In this document: positions 1 to 7,381 of the stretch, one piece after another
How the letters are laid out: every line of letters starts with the position of its first letter
How positions within the stretch are numbered: the first letter of the stretch is position 1
Source of the DNA: an uncultured Clostridia bacterium
GTDB taxonomy: Bacteria > Bacillota > Clostridia > Oscillospirales > Acutalibacteraceae
Length of the DNA: 11,640 nucleotides
NCBI GenBank assembly: GCA_946539105.1
Contig: CAMNHG010000037.1
Span: 1-11,640 of the forward strand
Direction: 5' to 3'
Position numbers and translations under genes: made by a program
Notes under the pieces: model-generated
Database searches by the model: none
What the model was told of the DNA's origin: nothing
Seen by the model: the letters and a program-made list of their open reading frames with translations, nothing else

Positions 1-207
1 CTTGACGCCTGCGACATTTGCGGTGAGGCAGGCTACTTTGAGCGCGACGGACAGATTGTCTGCAAACGCTGCGACGTTGTAATGAATATCAACACCATTG
101 GCTTCAAGGGCGGCTGCAACCCGATTGTTATTGACTACGAGGTCAAGGACGGCAGAATTATCGTGCCGATTGAGGGCTTGGTTCTGCACGAGCGCAAGTT
201 TAAGTGA
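1..207 (+). CDS. DUF2318 domain protein, C-terminal part (5' end outside window)
   Basis: Reading frame 1 is open from the first base to TGA at 205-207 and gives 68 residues. They contain two CxxC pairs (residues 4/7 and 21/24 of the fragment), a run like MNINTIGFKGGCNP with a fifth Cys, and a short beta-rich tail. This is the C-terminal signature of DUF2318 membrane proteins, which are found beside Ftr1/P19-type iron uptake genes; Cj1660 of Campylobacter is in the same position. The Cys pairs suggest metal or Fe-S binding on the extracytoplasmic side, which is inference. The next gene starts 13 bp downstream, so it is part of the ABC operon that follows. The N-terminal membrane portion cannot be seen. 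Confidence 0.8.
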   Translation, partial: LDACDICGEAGYFERDGQIVCKRCDVVMNINTIGFKGGCNPIVIDYEVKDGRIIVPIEGLVLHERKFK

Positions 208-220
208 TTAGGAGAAATTT

Positions 221-1519
221 ATGTTTTTCAGAATGATAAAAGGAGCGTTGTTCAGGCAAAAATCGAAAATGATTATGATTGCCGTCACAATCGCGCTCGG
301 AGCGTCGCTGGCAACGGCTATGCTCAACATTATGCTCGACGTGGGGGATAAGGTTAATCAGGAGCTTAAGGCATACGGTGCTAACATCACCGTTGTTCCG
401 AAGGAAAACTCCGTGCTAAACGAGCTGTATTCCCTTGACGAGAAGGAAGAAACCGCCGCGGCTCACCTTAAAGAGGATGACCTCGGCAAAATAAAGACAA
501 TTTTCTGGGGATTCAATATTCTCGACTTTACTCCGTTTGTAAATACATACGTACAGCTTCAAAGCGGTGAATCCGTCAAGCTGACCGGCACTTGGTTCAA
601 CCATCACCTCGCGCTTAACACAGGCGAGGAGCTCGACGCGGGAATCCACAGCCTTCGCTCATGGTGGGATGTTAAAAACGGTCAGTGGATTGACGAGCAA
701 AGCGACAGCGCAAATGAAAATTCGGCAATGATAGGCGTTGCCCTCGCTGAAAAGCTTGGTGTCACCACAGGGGATAAGCTCGAAGTTAAGACCTCAAAGG
801 GAAGTAAAACCTTAAATATCGCAGGCGTTTACGACGCAGGCGGCGACGAGGACGAGCAGATTTTTACTACGCTCAAAACCGCTCAGGAGCTATCGGGCAC
901 TAAGGGCTTAATCGACAGCATCGAGGTCAGCGCACTGACAACTCCCGACAACGAGCTTGCCAGAAAAGCGGCTACAAAAGGACCTGCCTCACTTTCTCCT
1001 GCGGATTATGAAACTTGGTACTGCACGGCGTATGTAAGCTCAATTTGCTATCAAATTCAGGAGGCGATTCCCGACTCGGTAGCATCTCCGGTACGTCAGG
1101 TTGCCGAGTCCGAGGGAACTATCCTCGATAAAACCCAGCTTTTGATGATACTTATAACAATACTCAGCCTGTTCGGCTCAGCACTCGGAATCTCGAACCT
1201 TGTAACCGCGAGCGTAATGGAGCGCAGCAACGAGATAGGCCTTCTAAAGGCAATCGGAGCACGTGACTACCGTATCTCGGGCATTGTGCTGACGGAAATT
1301 ATAATCACCGCGGTTGTCGGCGGCGTCGCAGGCTACTTTATGGGCTACGGCTTCGCTCAGATTATCGGTCATACCGTGTTTAACTCGGCGATTGAAATGA
1401 AGCCGATGGTTATTCCGGTTGTTGCGGTTCTTATTATAATTGTAACGCTTTTGGGCAGTATCCCGGCAATCCGTATGCTGCTCAGACTCCGCCCTGCGGA
1501 AGTATTGCACGGACGTTAA
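221..1519 (+). CDS. ABC transporter permease, MacB/FtsX type (first of a pair)
   Basis: A 432-residue protein with the MacB_PCD + FtsX layout. There is one N-terminal helix (about 17-38), a large extracytoplasmic domain (about 40-300), then three helices (about 306-331, 354-378, 396-416). The conserved cytoplasmic coupling segment ERSNEIGLLKAIGA (334-347), which contacts the ATPase, follows helix 2. The start is supported by AGGAGA 7 nt upstream. C268 and C276 in the outer domain could form a disulfide or a metal site. It sits between DUF2318 and a second permease, the Cj1661-Cj1662 order of the Campylobacter p19 iron locus. By analogy it acts in iron uptake or in moving electrons/metal across the envelope. 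The substrate is not shown by sequence. Confidence 0.9.
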   Translation: MFFRMIKGALFRQKSKMIMIAVTIALGASLATAMLNIMLDVGDKVNQELKAYGANITVVPKENSVLNELYSLDEKEETAAAHLKEDDLGKIKTIFWGFNILDFTPFVNTYVQLQSGESVKLTGTWFNHHLALNTGEELDAGIHSLRSWWDVKNGQWIDEQSDSANENSAMIGVALAEKLGVTTGDKLEVKTSKGSKTLNIAGVYDAGGDEDEQIFTTLKTAQELSGTKGLIDSIEVSALTTPDNELARKAATKGPASLSPADYETWYCTAYVSSICYQIQEAIPDSVASPVRQVAESEGTILDKTQLLMILITILSLFGSALGISNLVTASVMERSNEIGLLKAIGARDYRISGIVLTEIIITAVVGGVAGYFMGYGFAQIIGHTVFNSAIEMKPMVIPVVAVLIIIVTLLGSIPAIRMLLRLRPAEVLHGR

Positions 1520-1532
1520 GGGAGGTTAAGTA

Positions 1533-2702
1533 ATGAAAAGACAAACAATGTTTTTGAAAATGATTACCGCCTCTCTTTTAAGAAGGCGCTCGCGTATGCT
1601 GGTCGCGCTCCTCGCAATCGCGGTAGGCGCGACAATTCTCTCGGGACTTGTGACGATTTATTACGACGTTCCGCGCCAGATGGGTGAGCAGTTCAGAAAC
1701 TACGGAGCGAATATGATTTTTACTCCGTCGGGCAGCGATAAGCTCAGCACAGACGCGATCAACAAGGCAAAGGGACTTATCGACAGTAATGAGCTTGTCG
1801 GAACTGCACCGTACAGATATGAGAATATAACAGTTTACGAACGTCCGCTTATGGCGGCGGCGACCGACTTTGAAGGCGCGGAAAAAACCTGTCCGTACTG
1901 GCGTATTGACGGCGAATGGCCGTCAAAAAACGGCGAAGCGCTTGTCGGTAAAGAAACCGCCGAGACTCTCGATTTAAGGGCAGGCGATACCGTAACGCTC
2001 GTCTATGACCTTGAAGGTCAGACAACCGCGGCAAAGCCTTCGGAAAAGGCGGAGAGAAACCAGAACAGCCTTGAATTTAAGGTGACGGGTATTCTCGACA
2101 CGGGCGGCAACGAGGAAAAGTACATCTTTGTTTCAATAGCAGATATGGAGTCGCTTACCGGCAAGTCGGATATTTTCGATATGACAGAGCTCAGCGTTTC
2201 GGCTTCTCAGGAGCGGCTTTCGGACTATGCCGAGAAAATATCCTCAGAGGTTGACGGCCTTTCGGCGCGCCTTGTAAAGCGCGTTACCCAGTCCGAGAAC
2301 ACAGTGCTTTCAAAGCTGCAGGCGCTTGTGCTGCTTGTAACGATAATCGTTCTGCTGCTGACTATGATTTGCGTTGCCACAACAATGATGGCGGTAGTTA
2401 CCGAACGCAGGAAGGAAGTTGGACTTCGCAAGGCGCTTGGCGCTTCAAACAGAAGCATTATATTTGAGTTTATGGGCGAGGGCTTGCTGCTCGGCGCAAT
2501 CGGCGGACTGCTCGGTTCGATTTTCGGCTTCATCTTTGCCCAGGCGGTCAGCATTAACGTGTTCAACAGCTCAATTCAGTTCCACTGGATTTTAATCCCC
2601 ATAACAATACTTGTGTCGGTGCTGGTAACGGGAATATCCTGCGTGCTTCCGGTAAGAAGCGCGACGGACGTAGATCCTGCTCTGGTGCTTAAGGGCGAAT
2701 GA
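1533..2702 (+). CDS. ABC transporter permease, MacB/FtsX type (second of a pair)
   Basis: A 389-residue paralogue of the preceding permease with the same layout: helix 1 at about 21-43, an outer domain to about 260, then helices at about 262-288, 309-330 and 352-372. The coupling segment ERRKEVGLRKALGA is at 291-304. A strong AGGGAGGT precedes the ATG, 13 bp after the previous stop. Two different half-size permeases plus one ATPase would give a heterodimeric type VII ABC system. Such systems usually transmit mechanical force to an outer partner rather than pass substrate through a channel (family knowledge). The outer partner here may be DUF2318 or the flavin lipoprotein downstream (inference). 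Confidence 0.9.
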   Translation: MKRQTMFLKMITASLLRRRSRMLVALLAIAVGATILSGLVTIYYDVPRQMGEQFRNYGANMIFTPSGSDKLSTDAINKAKGLIDSNELVGTAPYRYENITVYERPLMAAATDFEGAEKTCPYWRIDGEWPSKNGEALVGKETAETLDLRAGDTVTLVYDLEGQTTAAKPSEKAERNQNSLEFKVTGILDTGGNEEKYIFVSIADMESLTGKSDIFDMTELSVSASQERLSDYAEKISSEVDGLSARLVKRVTQSENTVLSKLQALVLLVTIIVLLLTMICVATTMMAVVTERRKEVGLRKALGASNRSIIFEFMGEGLLLGAIGGLLGSIFGFIFAQAVSINVFNSSIQFHWILIPITILVSVLVTGISCVLPVRSATDVDPALVLKGE

Positions 2703-2716
2703 TAAAGGAGAATTAT

Positions 2717-3391
2717 ATGAGTCTTTTGAAAATAAAAAACGTATCAAAAATCTACGGTCCGCTCAAGGCGCTTGACGGAGTTAATCTCACCGTTGAAAAC
2801 GGCGAGTGGCTGGCGATTATGGGGCCTTCCGGCTCAGGAAAGTCAACCATGATGAATATTATCGGCTGTATGGATAAGCCGTCCTTGGGCGAGGTTATCC
2901 TCGACGGAGTTGACATCGCCAAGGAAAGCGACAAAAAGCTGACCGAAATCCGCAGGGATAAAATCGGACTTATCTTTCAGCAGTTCCATCTTATCAACTA
3001 CCTTACAGCGGTAGAAAATGTAATGGTTTCGCAGTATTACCACAGTATGCCCGACGAAAAAGAGGCTATGGAGGCGCTTGAGCGCGTAGGACTTGCCGAC
3101 CGCGCAAAGCACTTGCCCAGTCAGCTTTCGGGCGGTGAGCAGCAGCGCGTGTGTATCGCGAGAGCGCTTATAAATCACCCCGAAATCGTCCTTGCCGACG
3201 AGCCCACGGGTAACCTTGACGAAGCCAACGAAAATATCGTTATCGACATTTTCAAGCAGCTTCACCGTCAGGGCACAACGCTGATTGTTGTTACCCATGA
3301 TCCCGAGGTTGCCGAGGTTGCTCAAAGAACCGTTGTGCTCGAGCACGGCAGGCTCGTAAAGGAAATTATAAACGAAAATTTTGAGGAGTAA
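2717..3391 (+). CDS. ABC transporter ATP-binding protein (LolD/MacB/FtsE-like)
   Basis: A 224-residue nucleotide-binding subunit. It has Walker A GPSGSGKST (36-44), Q-loop Q88, signature LSGGEQQR (137-144), Walker B IVLADE (157-162), D-loop GNLDEA and H-loop H194. All are intact, so it should hydrolyse ATP to drive the two permeases. The frame is open six codons earlier from an ATG at 2699 that overlaps the previous stop. I place the start at 2717 because AAAGGAG (2704-2710) sits at normal distance and the family N-terminus (LLKIKNVSKIYG) begins here. It belongs to the same subfamily as Cj1663 of the p19 iron locus by context. Confidence 0.93.
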   Translation: MSLLKIKNVSKIYGPLKALDGVNLTVENGEWLAIMGPSGSGKSTMMNIIGCMDKPSLGEVILDGVDIAKESDKKLTEIRRDKIGLIFQQFHLINYLTAVENVMVSQYYHSMPDEKEAMEALERVGLADRAKHLPSQLSGGEQQRVCIARALINHPEIVLADEPTGNLDEANENIVIDIFKQLHRQGTTLIVVTHDPEVAEVAQRTVVLEHGRLVKEIINENFEE

Positions 3392-3395
3392 TTTT

Positions 3396-3836
3396 ATGAA
3401 AAAGCTAATTGCATTTTTGGTATGCGCATTAATGCTCGCGGCGGCTCTGTGCGGCTGCGGCGGCAACAAGACCTATAAGGACGGCACATTTACCGGAAAA
3501 AGCTCAGTTTTCTCAGGTGACGAGGAAGGCAACGGCAACGGCTACGGCGAGGTAACAATCACAATCAAGGACAACGCAATAACCGCCTGCGAGTTCAAAA
3601 CCTATGAGGAGAACGGAACCCTTAAGGGCAAGGACTACGGTATGGTAGACGGCGAGATTAAAAACCAGGACTACTACAACAAGGCTCAAAAGGCCATCAA
3701 GGGCAGTGAGCAGTACGCCAAGGAGATTGTAGGAAAAATCAATCCCGATGAGGTTGACAGCATTTCAGGCGCGACCTACTCGCACAACCAGTTCGTCGAG
3801 GCGGTTTACGACGCTCTTGACAAGGCAGCTGAATAA
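3396..3836 (+). CDS. FMN-binding domain lipoprotein
   Basis: A 146-residue protein starting at ATG 3396 with GAGGAG (3383-3388) upstream. The N-terminus is a lipoprotein signal with lipobox L-C-G-C, giving lipid-modified Cys21. The rest is a single FMN_bind domain. It ends in D121-S-I-S-G-A-T127, which fits the Dxx(S/T)GA(S/T) motif where ApbE links FMN to Thr through a phosphoester, so T127 is the predicted flavin site. It would be an outward-facing, membrane-tethered electron carrier. Its place directly after the ABC genes suggests reduction of iron or another acceptor during uptake; its place just before a fumarate reductase operon leaves room for shared electron flow. No ApbE gene is in the window. 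Confidence 0.88.
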   Translation: MKKLIAFLVCALMLAAALCGCGGNKTYKDGTFTGKSSVFSGDEEGNGNGYGEVTITIKDNAITACEFKTYEENGTLKGKDYGMVDGEIKNQDYYNKAQKAIKGSEQYAKEIVGKINPDEVDSISGATYSHNQFVEAVYDALDKAAE

Positions 3837-3845
3837 TATTAATAT
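3817..3845 (+). promoter_or_regulatory. Putative sigma-A promoter for the fumarate reductase operon
   Basis: TTGACA (3817-3822), a 17-nt spacer, then TAATAT (3840-3845). The -35 is perfect and the -10 matches 4 of 6. It lies across the end of the flavin lipoprotein gene, so transcription would begin around 3851, inside the hairpin that follows. It offers the downstream operon its own start despite the terminator-like structure. The call rests on pattern match only. Confidence 0.4.
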
Positions 3846-3847
3846 GT

Positions 3848-3888
3848 AAATGGCAGGCAGTATTATCTCTCTGCCATTTGCTTGTTTT
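3848..3888 (+). terminator. Hairpin at end of the iron/flavin operon, probable intrinsic terminator
   Basis: AAATGGCAG (3848-3856) pairs perfectly with CTGCCATTT (3871-3879) around a 14-nt loop and is followed by a broken T-run (GCTTGTTTT). It lies 12 bp after the lipoprotein stop. The imperfect T-run means read-through into the next gene, only 19 bp away, is likely. It could also work as a leader hairpin for transcripts from the promoter at 3817-3845. Confidence 0.6.
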
Positions 3889-3897
3889 GGTGAATTT

Positions 3898-4404
3898 ATG
3901 AAAACTGTATTAAGATACGCAATGCGGCTTTTGTCCGTTGCCGTTGCCGCAGCTTTGATAATTTGTCTGCTGACGGCCGGCGGATATATTAACCTAAACA
4001 GCGATTCCCCCGACGCGGTGTCATCGGCTACCGCACAGACGGTGTCTGCTAAGGATATGGAGGGAAAATGGGTTGTGCTTATCAACCGCGAGCTTCACGA
4101 TAAATCGGGCACAACCGCCGATTGGCAAAAGTTCTTTACCTTTTCCGATAACGTACCGCTTATTATGGAGGACATAACCTGCAAGGTCGCAGATGGCGAT
4201 TCAAGCGGACTTGATACCGCGAAAAAGTATCAGGCGCGTTTGCCGGAGAACCAAATGAAAATCGTACAGGAGGCAGGCACTATGCTTGTTTCCAAGGCGG
4301 AGCTTACGCGCTTTGATGTAATCATTTTAAGCGAAGCTGCCGCGAACACCTACGGTGCGCAAACCTTATACGACAGAAATGATATTATCACAATAAAAAT
4401 GTAG
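3898..4404 (+). CDS. Membrane-anchored protein of unknown function in the fumarate reductase operon
   Basis: 168 residues. I do not recognise the family. One N-terminal helix (about 8-28) acts as an uncleaved anchor or signal; the remaining 140 residues should be extracytoplasmic. A segment D39-A-V-S-S-A-T45 just after the anchor resembles the ApbE flavinylation motif with Gly replaced by Ser, but no FMN_bind fold precedes it. The soluble part has a compact alpha/beta look (VVLINREL, then FFTFSDNVPLIMEDITCKVA, YQARLPENQMKIV, RFDVIILSEAAA) and a single Cys. The frame is open from 3850, but that ATG lies inside the terminator hairpin, so ATG 3898 is preferred. It ends 8 bp before the cytochrome b gene, so it is almost certainly co-transcribed with frd and may serve its assembly or electron supply. 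Confidence 0.7.
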   Translation: MKTVLRYAMRLLSVAVAAALIICLLTAGGYINLNSDSPDAVSSATAQTVSAKDMEGKWVVLINRELHDKSGTTADWQKFFTFSDNVPLIMEDITCKVADGDSSGLDTAKKYQARLPENQMKIVQEAGTMLVSKAELTRFDVIILSEAAANTYGAQTLYDRNDIITIKM

Positions 4405-4412
4405 AGGCTTTT

Positions 4413-4949
4413 ATGAGGAAAATCAACGGAATAATCGCAATGACCGTGCTCGTGCTGTTTGTAATTCACGGCTTGCTCGGAGCGCTCAATTTAATGAATA
4501 TCGCGACGGTTATCGTCAAGGCGCTGTCGTATACAATGCTTGCGCTGATTATAGTCCATGCGGTTATCAGCATAGTGCTGACGGTTCGTTCGGTTAGAAC
4601 AGCGGTAAAGACAAAAGCTCCGTATTTCCGTCATAACCGCCTTTTCTGGGCGAGAAGGCTCAGCGGAGTTTTGATTTTAGCGCTTGTATTTTTCCATATG
4701 ACAGCGTTCGGCTATACCTCGGGCGGAGTGTTCCGCTTAGTTCCGTTTGATGTTTTCCGCCTGATAACACAAATATTATTTATACTTAGTATCGCCGTTC
4801 ACATTATCACAAACGTCAAGCCTGTACTCATAACCTTCGGCGTTAAAAGACTTCGCCTCAAGGCAGGGGATATTTTGTTCTTTATCTCGGTCGCAATGCT
4901 GTTTATGGCGGCAGGCTTTATTATCTACTACATCAGGTGGCAGCTATGA
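4413..4949 (+). CDS. frdC: Fumarate reductase/succinate dehydrogenase cytochrome b-like membrane anchor
   Basis: A 178-residue integral membrane protein with five predicted helices (about 7-29, 32-57, 83-103, 115-137, 152-174). Histidines H19, H49, H95 and H130 fall one in each of helices 1-4. This is the pattern of the four axial ligands in di-heme type B quinone-linked enzymes (B. subtilis SdhC H28/H70/H113/H155). RRLSGVLIL...FFH in helix 3 resembles the usual R-x-SG...H motif. It would hold FrdA/FrdB on the inner face and pass electrons from menaquinol. It is shorter than the usual 200-250 residues. It overlaps the FrdA start by ATGA, showing coupling. The gene symbol rests on operon position plus His pattern. 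Confidence 0.75.
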   Translation: MRKINGIIAMTVLVLFVIHGLLGALNLMNIATVIVKALSYTMLALIIVHAVISIVLTVRSVRTAVKTKAPYFRHNRLFWARRLSGVLILALVFFHMTAFGYTSGGVFRLVPFDVFRLITQILFILSIAVHIITNVKPVLITFGVKRLRLKAGDILFFISVAMLFMAAGFIIYYIRWQL

Positions 4950-6502
4950 GGATAAATATTATCGGCGCAGGGCTTGCCGGACTTTCCGCGGCAATAACCC
5001 TTGCCGAAAACGGAGTAAAGTCAAATTTAATATCGTCAATGCAGTCCGAACGCGCTCAGTCGGTTATGGCTGAGGGCGGAATAAACGCCTGCCTGAACAC
5101 AATGGGCGAGGACGACGCGGTGGAAAATCATATTGAAGATACTATCCGCGGCGGAGTAAACCTTGCCGATAAAAGCGCCGTACAAGGTCTTTGTGAAAAT
5201 GCTCCCGAAATAGTTAAAAATTTCTATAACCTCGGAGTTCCGTTTCAGACAAACGAAAACGGAATTGTTCAGCGCAATTTCGGCGGACAAAAGAAAAAGC
5301 GCACTGCCTTTGTAAAAAGCAGTACGGGCAAAATGCTGATGACAGCGCTGATTGACGCGGCACGCCGATATGAGGCGGAGGGTATAATTAAGCGGTATCC
5401 GCATCACGTGCTCCAAGCGCTTCATATTCAGGATAACAAATGCCAAGGCGTAACCGTCACCGATACCCACACAGGCGATAGCATATCTTTTTTCGGAAGC
5501 GTAATTCTCGCCTCGGGCGGAATGAACGGTTTGTTTGACGGACTTACAACGGGTACTACGCAGAACACCGCCGATGTTACCGCGATGTGCCTTGAAAACG
5601 GCGTTGAGCTTGCAAATCTCGAATTTATCCAGTATCATCCAACGACAATCGCAATCCCCGGAAAGCGCCTGCTGATAAGCGAGGCGGCAAGGGGAGAGGG
5701 CGGCAGGCTGTTTGTAAACAGAAACGGCAAGCCGTGGTACTTTATGGAAGAAAAATATCCTGAGCTCAAAAACCTTATGCCGCGCGACGTTGTTTCGGCG
5801 GAAATTGTCGAAGTGACCTCAATGCCCGAATGTGAAAATCAGGTTTATCTCGATATGACGGGGATTGATAAAAAGGTTTGGAAAACCCGCCTTTCCGATT
5901 TGCGAGAGCAGGTGATCCACTACCTCGCGCTCGACCCAATGAAAAAGCCTATTCCCGTATCACCGGGTATTCACTATTTTATGGGCGGCGTTTGGGTTGA
6001 CTCAGAACACCATACCTCAGCGGAAAACCTCTACGCCGCAGGCGAGTGCGCCTGTCAGTATCACGGCGCGAACCGCTTGGGCGGCAACTCGCTTTTAGGC
6101 GCGGTTTACGGCGGGAAAATTGCCGCGTTGACAGCAATGAAGGAAAACGGCAAACAGGAAGTTCCTGCGGAATTAAAGCGCGTTCAGTCATATTCAGAGG
6201 TTACTCCTTTGTTCAGAAATTCGGTAAGTCAAATCCTCGGTAATCATTTAAAAATATTGCGCAATGAAGATGACCTAAATAAGGCTTTGGACGAATTGGA
6301 TTTAATGCAAAATAAAGCCGCAAATCCTGCCGAAATCCGCCTGCTCGGTCTTGCGAAAGCGACTGTAAATTGCGCTCTGTTCCGCAAAGAGAGCCGCGGC
6401 GCACACAGACGGACGGATTACCCGGAAACAAATCCCGACTGCCAAAAGCAGACTATAGTTAAAAATACAAAAGTTTTTTTCAGAGAAATTAATCAGTTAT
6501 GA
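4946..6502 (+). CDS. frdA: Fumarate reductase flavoprotein subunit (non-covalent FAD predicted)
   Basis: A 518-residue FAD subunit that reduces fumarate to succinate at the cytoplasmic face. It shows the Rossmann motif IIGAGLAGLSAA (5-16), MAEGG (41-45), FIQYHPT with H231, SEAARGEGG with E246/R249, R280 in MPRDVV, H343 in HYFMGG, and R377 in GANRLGGNSL. These are the known substrate and proton-transfer residues. The C-terminus has the family SRGAHRRTDYPE. At the covalent flavin position (His in E. coli FrdA RSHTVAAEGG) this protein has Q38 in RAQSVMAEGG, so the FAD should be non-covalent. Overall it resembles the Bacillus SdhA type. The ATG at 4946 overlaps the upstream stop; a GTG three codons earlier is a less likely start. 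The end overlaps frdB by 4 bp. Confidence 0.93.
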   Translation: MRINIIGAGLAGLSAAITLAENGVKSNLISSMQSERAQSVMAEGGINACLNTMGEDDAVENHIEDTIRGGVNLADKSAVQGLCENAPEIVKNFYNLGVPFQTNENGIVQRNFGGQKKKRTAFVKSSTGKMLMTALIDAARRYEAEGIIKRYPHHVLQALHIQDNKCQGVTVTDTHTGDSISFFGSVILASGGMNGLFDGLTTGTTQNTADVTAMCLENGVELANLEFIQYHPTTIAIPGKRLLISEAARGEGGRLFVNRNGKPWYFMEEKYPELKNLMPRDVVSAEIVEVTSMPECENQVYLDMTGIDKKVWKTRLSDLREQVIHYLALDPMKKPIPVSPGIHYFMGGVWVDSEHHTSAENLYAAGECACQYHGANRLGGNSLLGAVYGGKIAALTAMKENGKQEVPAELKRVQSYSEVTPLFRNSVSQILGNHLKILRNEDDLNKALDELDLMQNKAANPAEIRLLGLAKATVNCALFRKESRGAHRRTDYPETNPDCQKQTIVKNTKVFFREINQL

Positions 6503-7209
6503 AGCTTACAATAGATATTTTGCGGCAAAAGGACAGCGCGTCCGTGCCGTACAAACAGATAATTGAATTTGAAGCCTTGCCCGAAGACACCGTTGCGACG
6601 CTATTAAATAAAATCAACGCGAGTGATGACCTAAGGGATATTAACGGAAATCCCGTCGGAATAATTCATTGGCAGTGCAGCTGCCTGCAAAAGAAGTGCG
6701 GAGCGTGCGCAATGCGCATAAACGGAACTCCTGCTCTCGCCTGCGACACAAAGCTGAGCACCTGCAAGCGCGGTAAGCTCAGCTTGGAGCCTTTGAGAAA
6801 ATTCCCGACAGTCCGTGATTTAATTGTTGACCGCAGCCTGATGATGGATAACCTCAGGTCAATTCACAACTGGCTGGAGCAGACTGCTCATCATTCAAAA
6901 AAGGCGGCGGAATTAAGCTATGACGCTTCGCGTTGTCTGCAGTGCGGCTGCTGCCTTGAGGTCTGCCCGAACTTTATGCCGGACGGCGACTTTTACGGAG
7001 CGGCGGCTTTTGTACCGGCTTCAAGAATTCTCGCCCAGCTTAAAAAAAACAATCCTCAGGAGTTAACCGCTTTATATCAAAAGAATATCTACGGCGGCTG
7101 CGGAAAATCGCTCTCCTGCCACAACATTTGTCCGGCTGGTATTGACGTTGAGCAAAAGCTCTCAAATGCCAACGCCATCGCGGTGTGGAAAAGATTTTTC
7201 AGTAGTTAA
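6499..7209 (+). CDS. frdB: Fumarate reductase iron-sulfur subunit
   Basis: A 236-residue protein carrying electrons from the cytochrome b subunit to FrdA. The N-terminal ferredoxin domain has a 2Fe-2S set C62, C67, C70, C82. The C-terminal domain has C146xxC149xxC152xxxC156P, then C201, C207 and C211P. The spacing is the same as in E. coli FrdB, giving 4Fe-4S (C146/C149/C152/C211) and 3Fe-4S (C156/C201/C207) clusters. All eleven ligands are present, so the chain is complete. The start codon overlaps the FrdA stop (ATGA). It is the last gene of the operon, with a 15-bp-stem terminator beginning 8 bp downstream. Confidence 0.94.
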   Translation: MKLTIDILRQKDSASVPYKQIIEFEALPEDTVATLLNKINASDDLRDINGNPVGIIHWQCSCLQKKCGACAMRINGTPALACDTKLSTCKRGKLSLEPLRKFPTVRDLIVDRSLMMDNLRSIHNWLEQTAHHSKKAAELSYDASRCLQCGCCLEVCPNFMPDGDFYGAAAFVPASRILAQLKKNNPQELTALYQKNIYGGCGKSLSCHNICPAGIDVEQKLSNANAIAVWKRFFSS

Positions 7210-7216
7210 CAAATAT

Positions 7217-7270
7217 CATATCCCCAACAAATTTGAAGTTTTCTAACTCATTTTTGTTGGGGATATGTTT
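7217..7270 (+). terminator. Bidirectional hairpin terminator of frd operon; repeat copy 1
   Basis: A 15-bp perfect stem pairs 7217-7231 with 7253-7267 (core ATATCCCCAACAAA / TTTGTTGGGGATAT) around a 21-nt loop. The loop can itself fold by AGTT/AACT, and the hairpin is followed by TTTATT. It lies 8 bp after the frdB stop and 115 bp downstream of the opposing minus-strand gene, so it can end both transcripts. Positions 7231-7270 recur at 8641-8680 with 3 mismatches in 40 bases, so it is also a member of a dispersed repeat, not only a local terminator. Confidence 0.8.
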
Positions 7271-7332
7271 ATTCAAAAAATCAATGTTTAAGCCGCTTTT
7301 GCATATTTGGTAAATAAAAAATCAACCTACTC

Positions 7333-7360
7333 TTAGGAACACTCCTAAAATTTAGGAACA
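7333..7360. repeat. TTAGGAACA direct repeats with 15-bp palindrome
   Basis: TTAGGAACA occurs at 7333-7341 and 7352-7360, 19 bp apart. Between and across them TCCTAAA-A-TTTAGGA (7343-7357) is a perfect palindrome. It lies just past the 3' end of the minus-strand HTH-repeat gene (stop at 7382-7384). It could be a binding site, an element end, or a weak terminator on the minus strand. The sequence alone does not decide. Confidence 0.45.
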
Positions 7361-7381
7361 TAACATTATGTATTTCCAAGA

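Noticed and set aside
2699..2716. ATPase start at the ATG overlapping the previous stop
   Set aside because: The strong AAAGGAG serves ATG 2717, and the six extra residues are not part of the family.
2843..3469. Long minus-strand open frame of about 208 codons
   Set aside because: It lies antisense to the ATPase gene with all ABC motifs on the plus strand; a shadow frame.
5036..5638. Minus-strand open frame of 200 codons inside frdA
   Set aside because: Antisense to conserved FrdA coding sequence, with no recognisable protein features.
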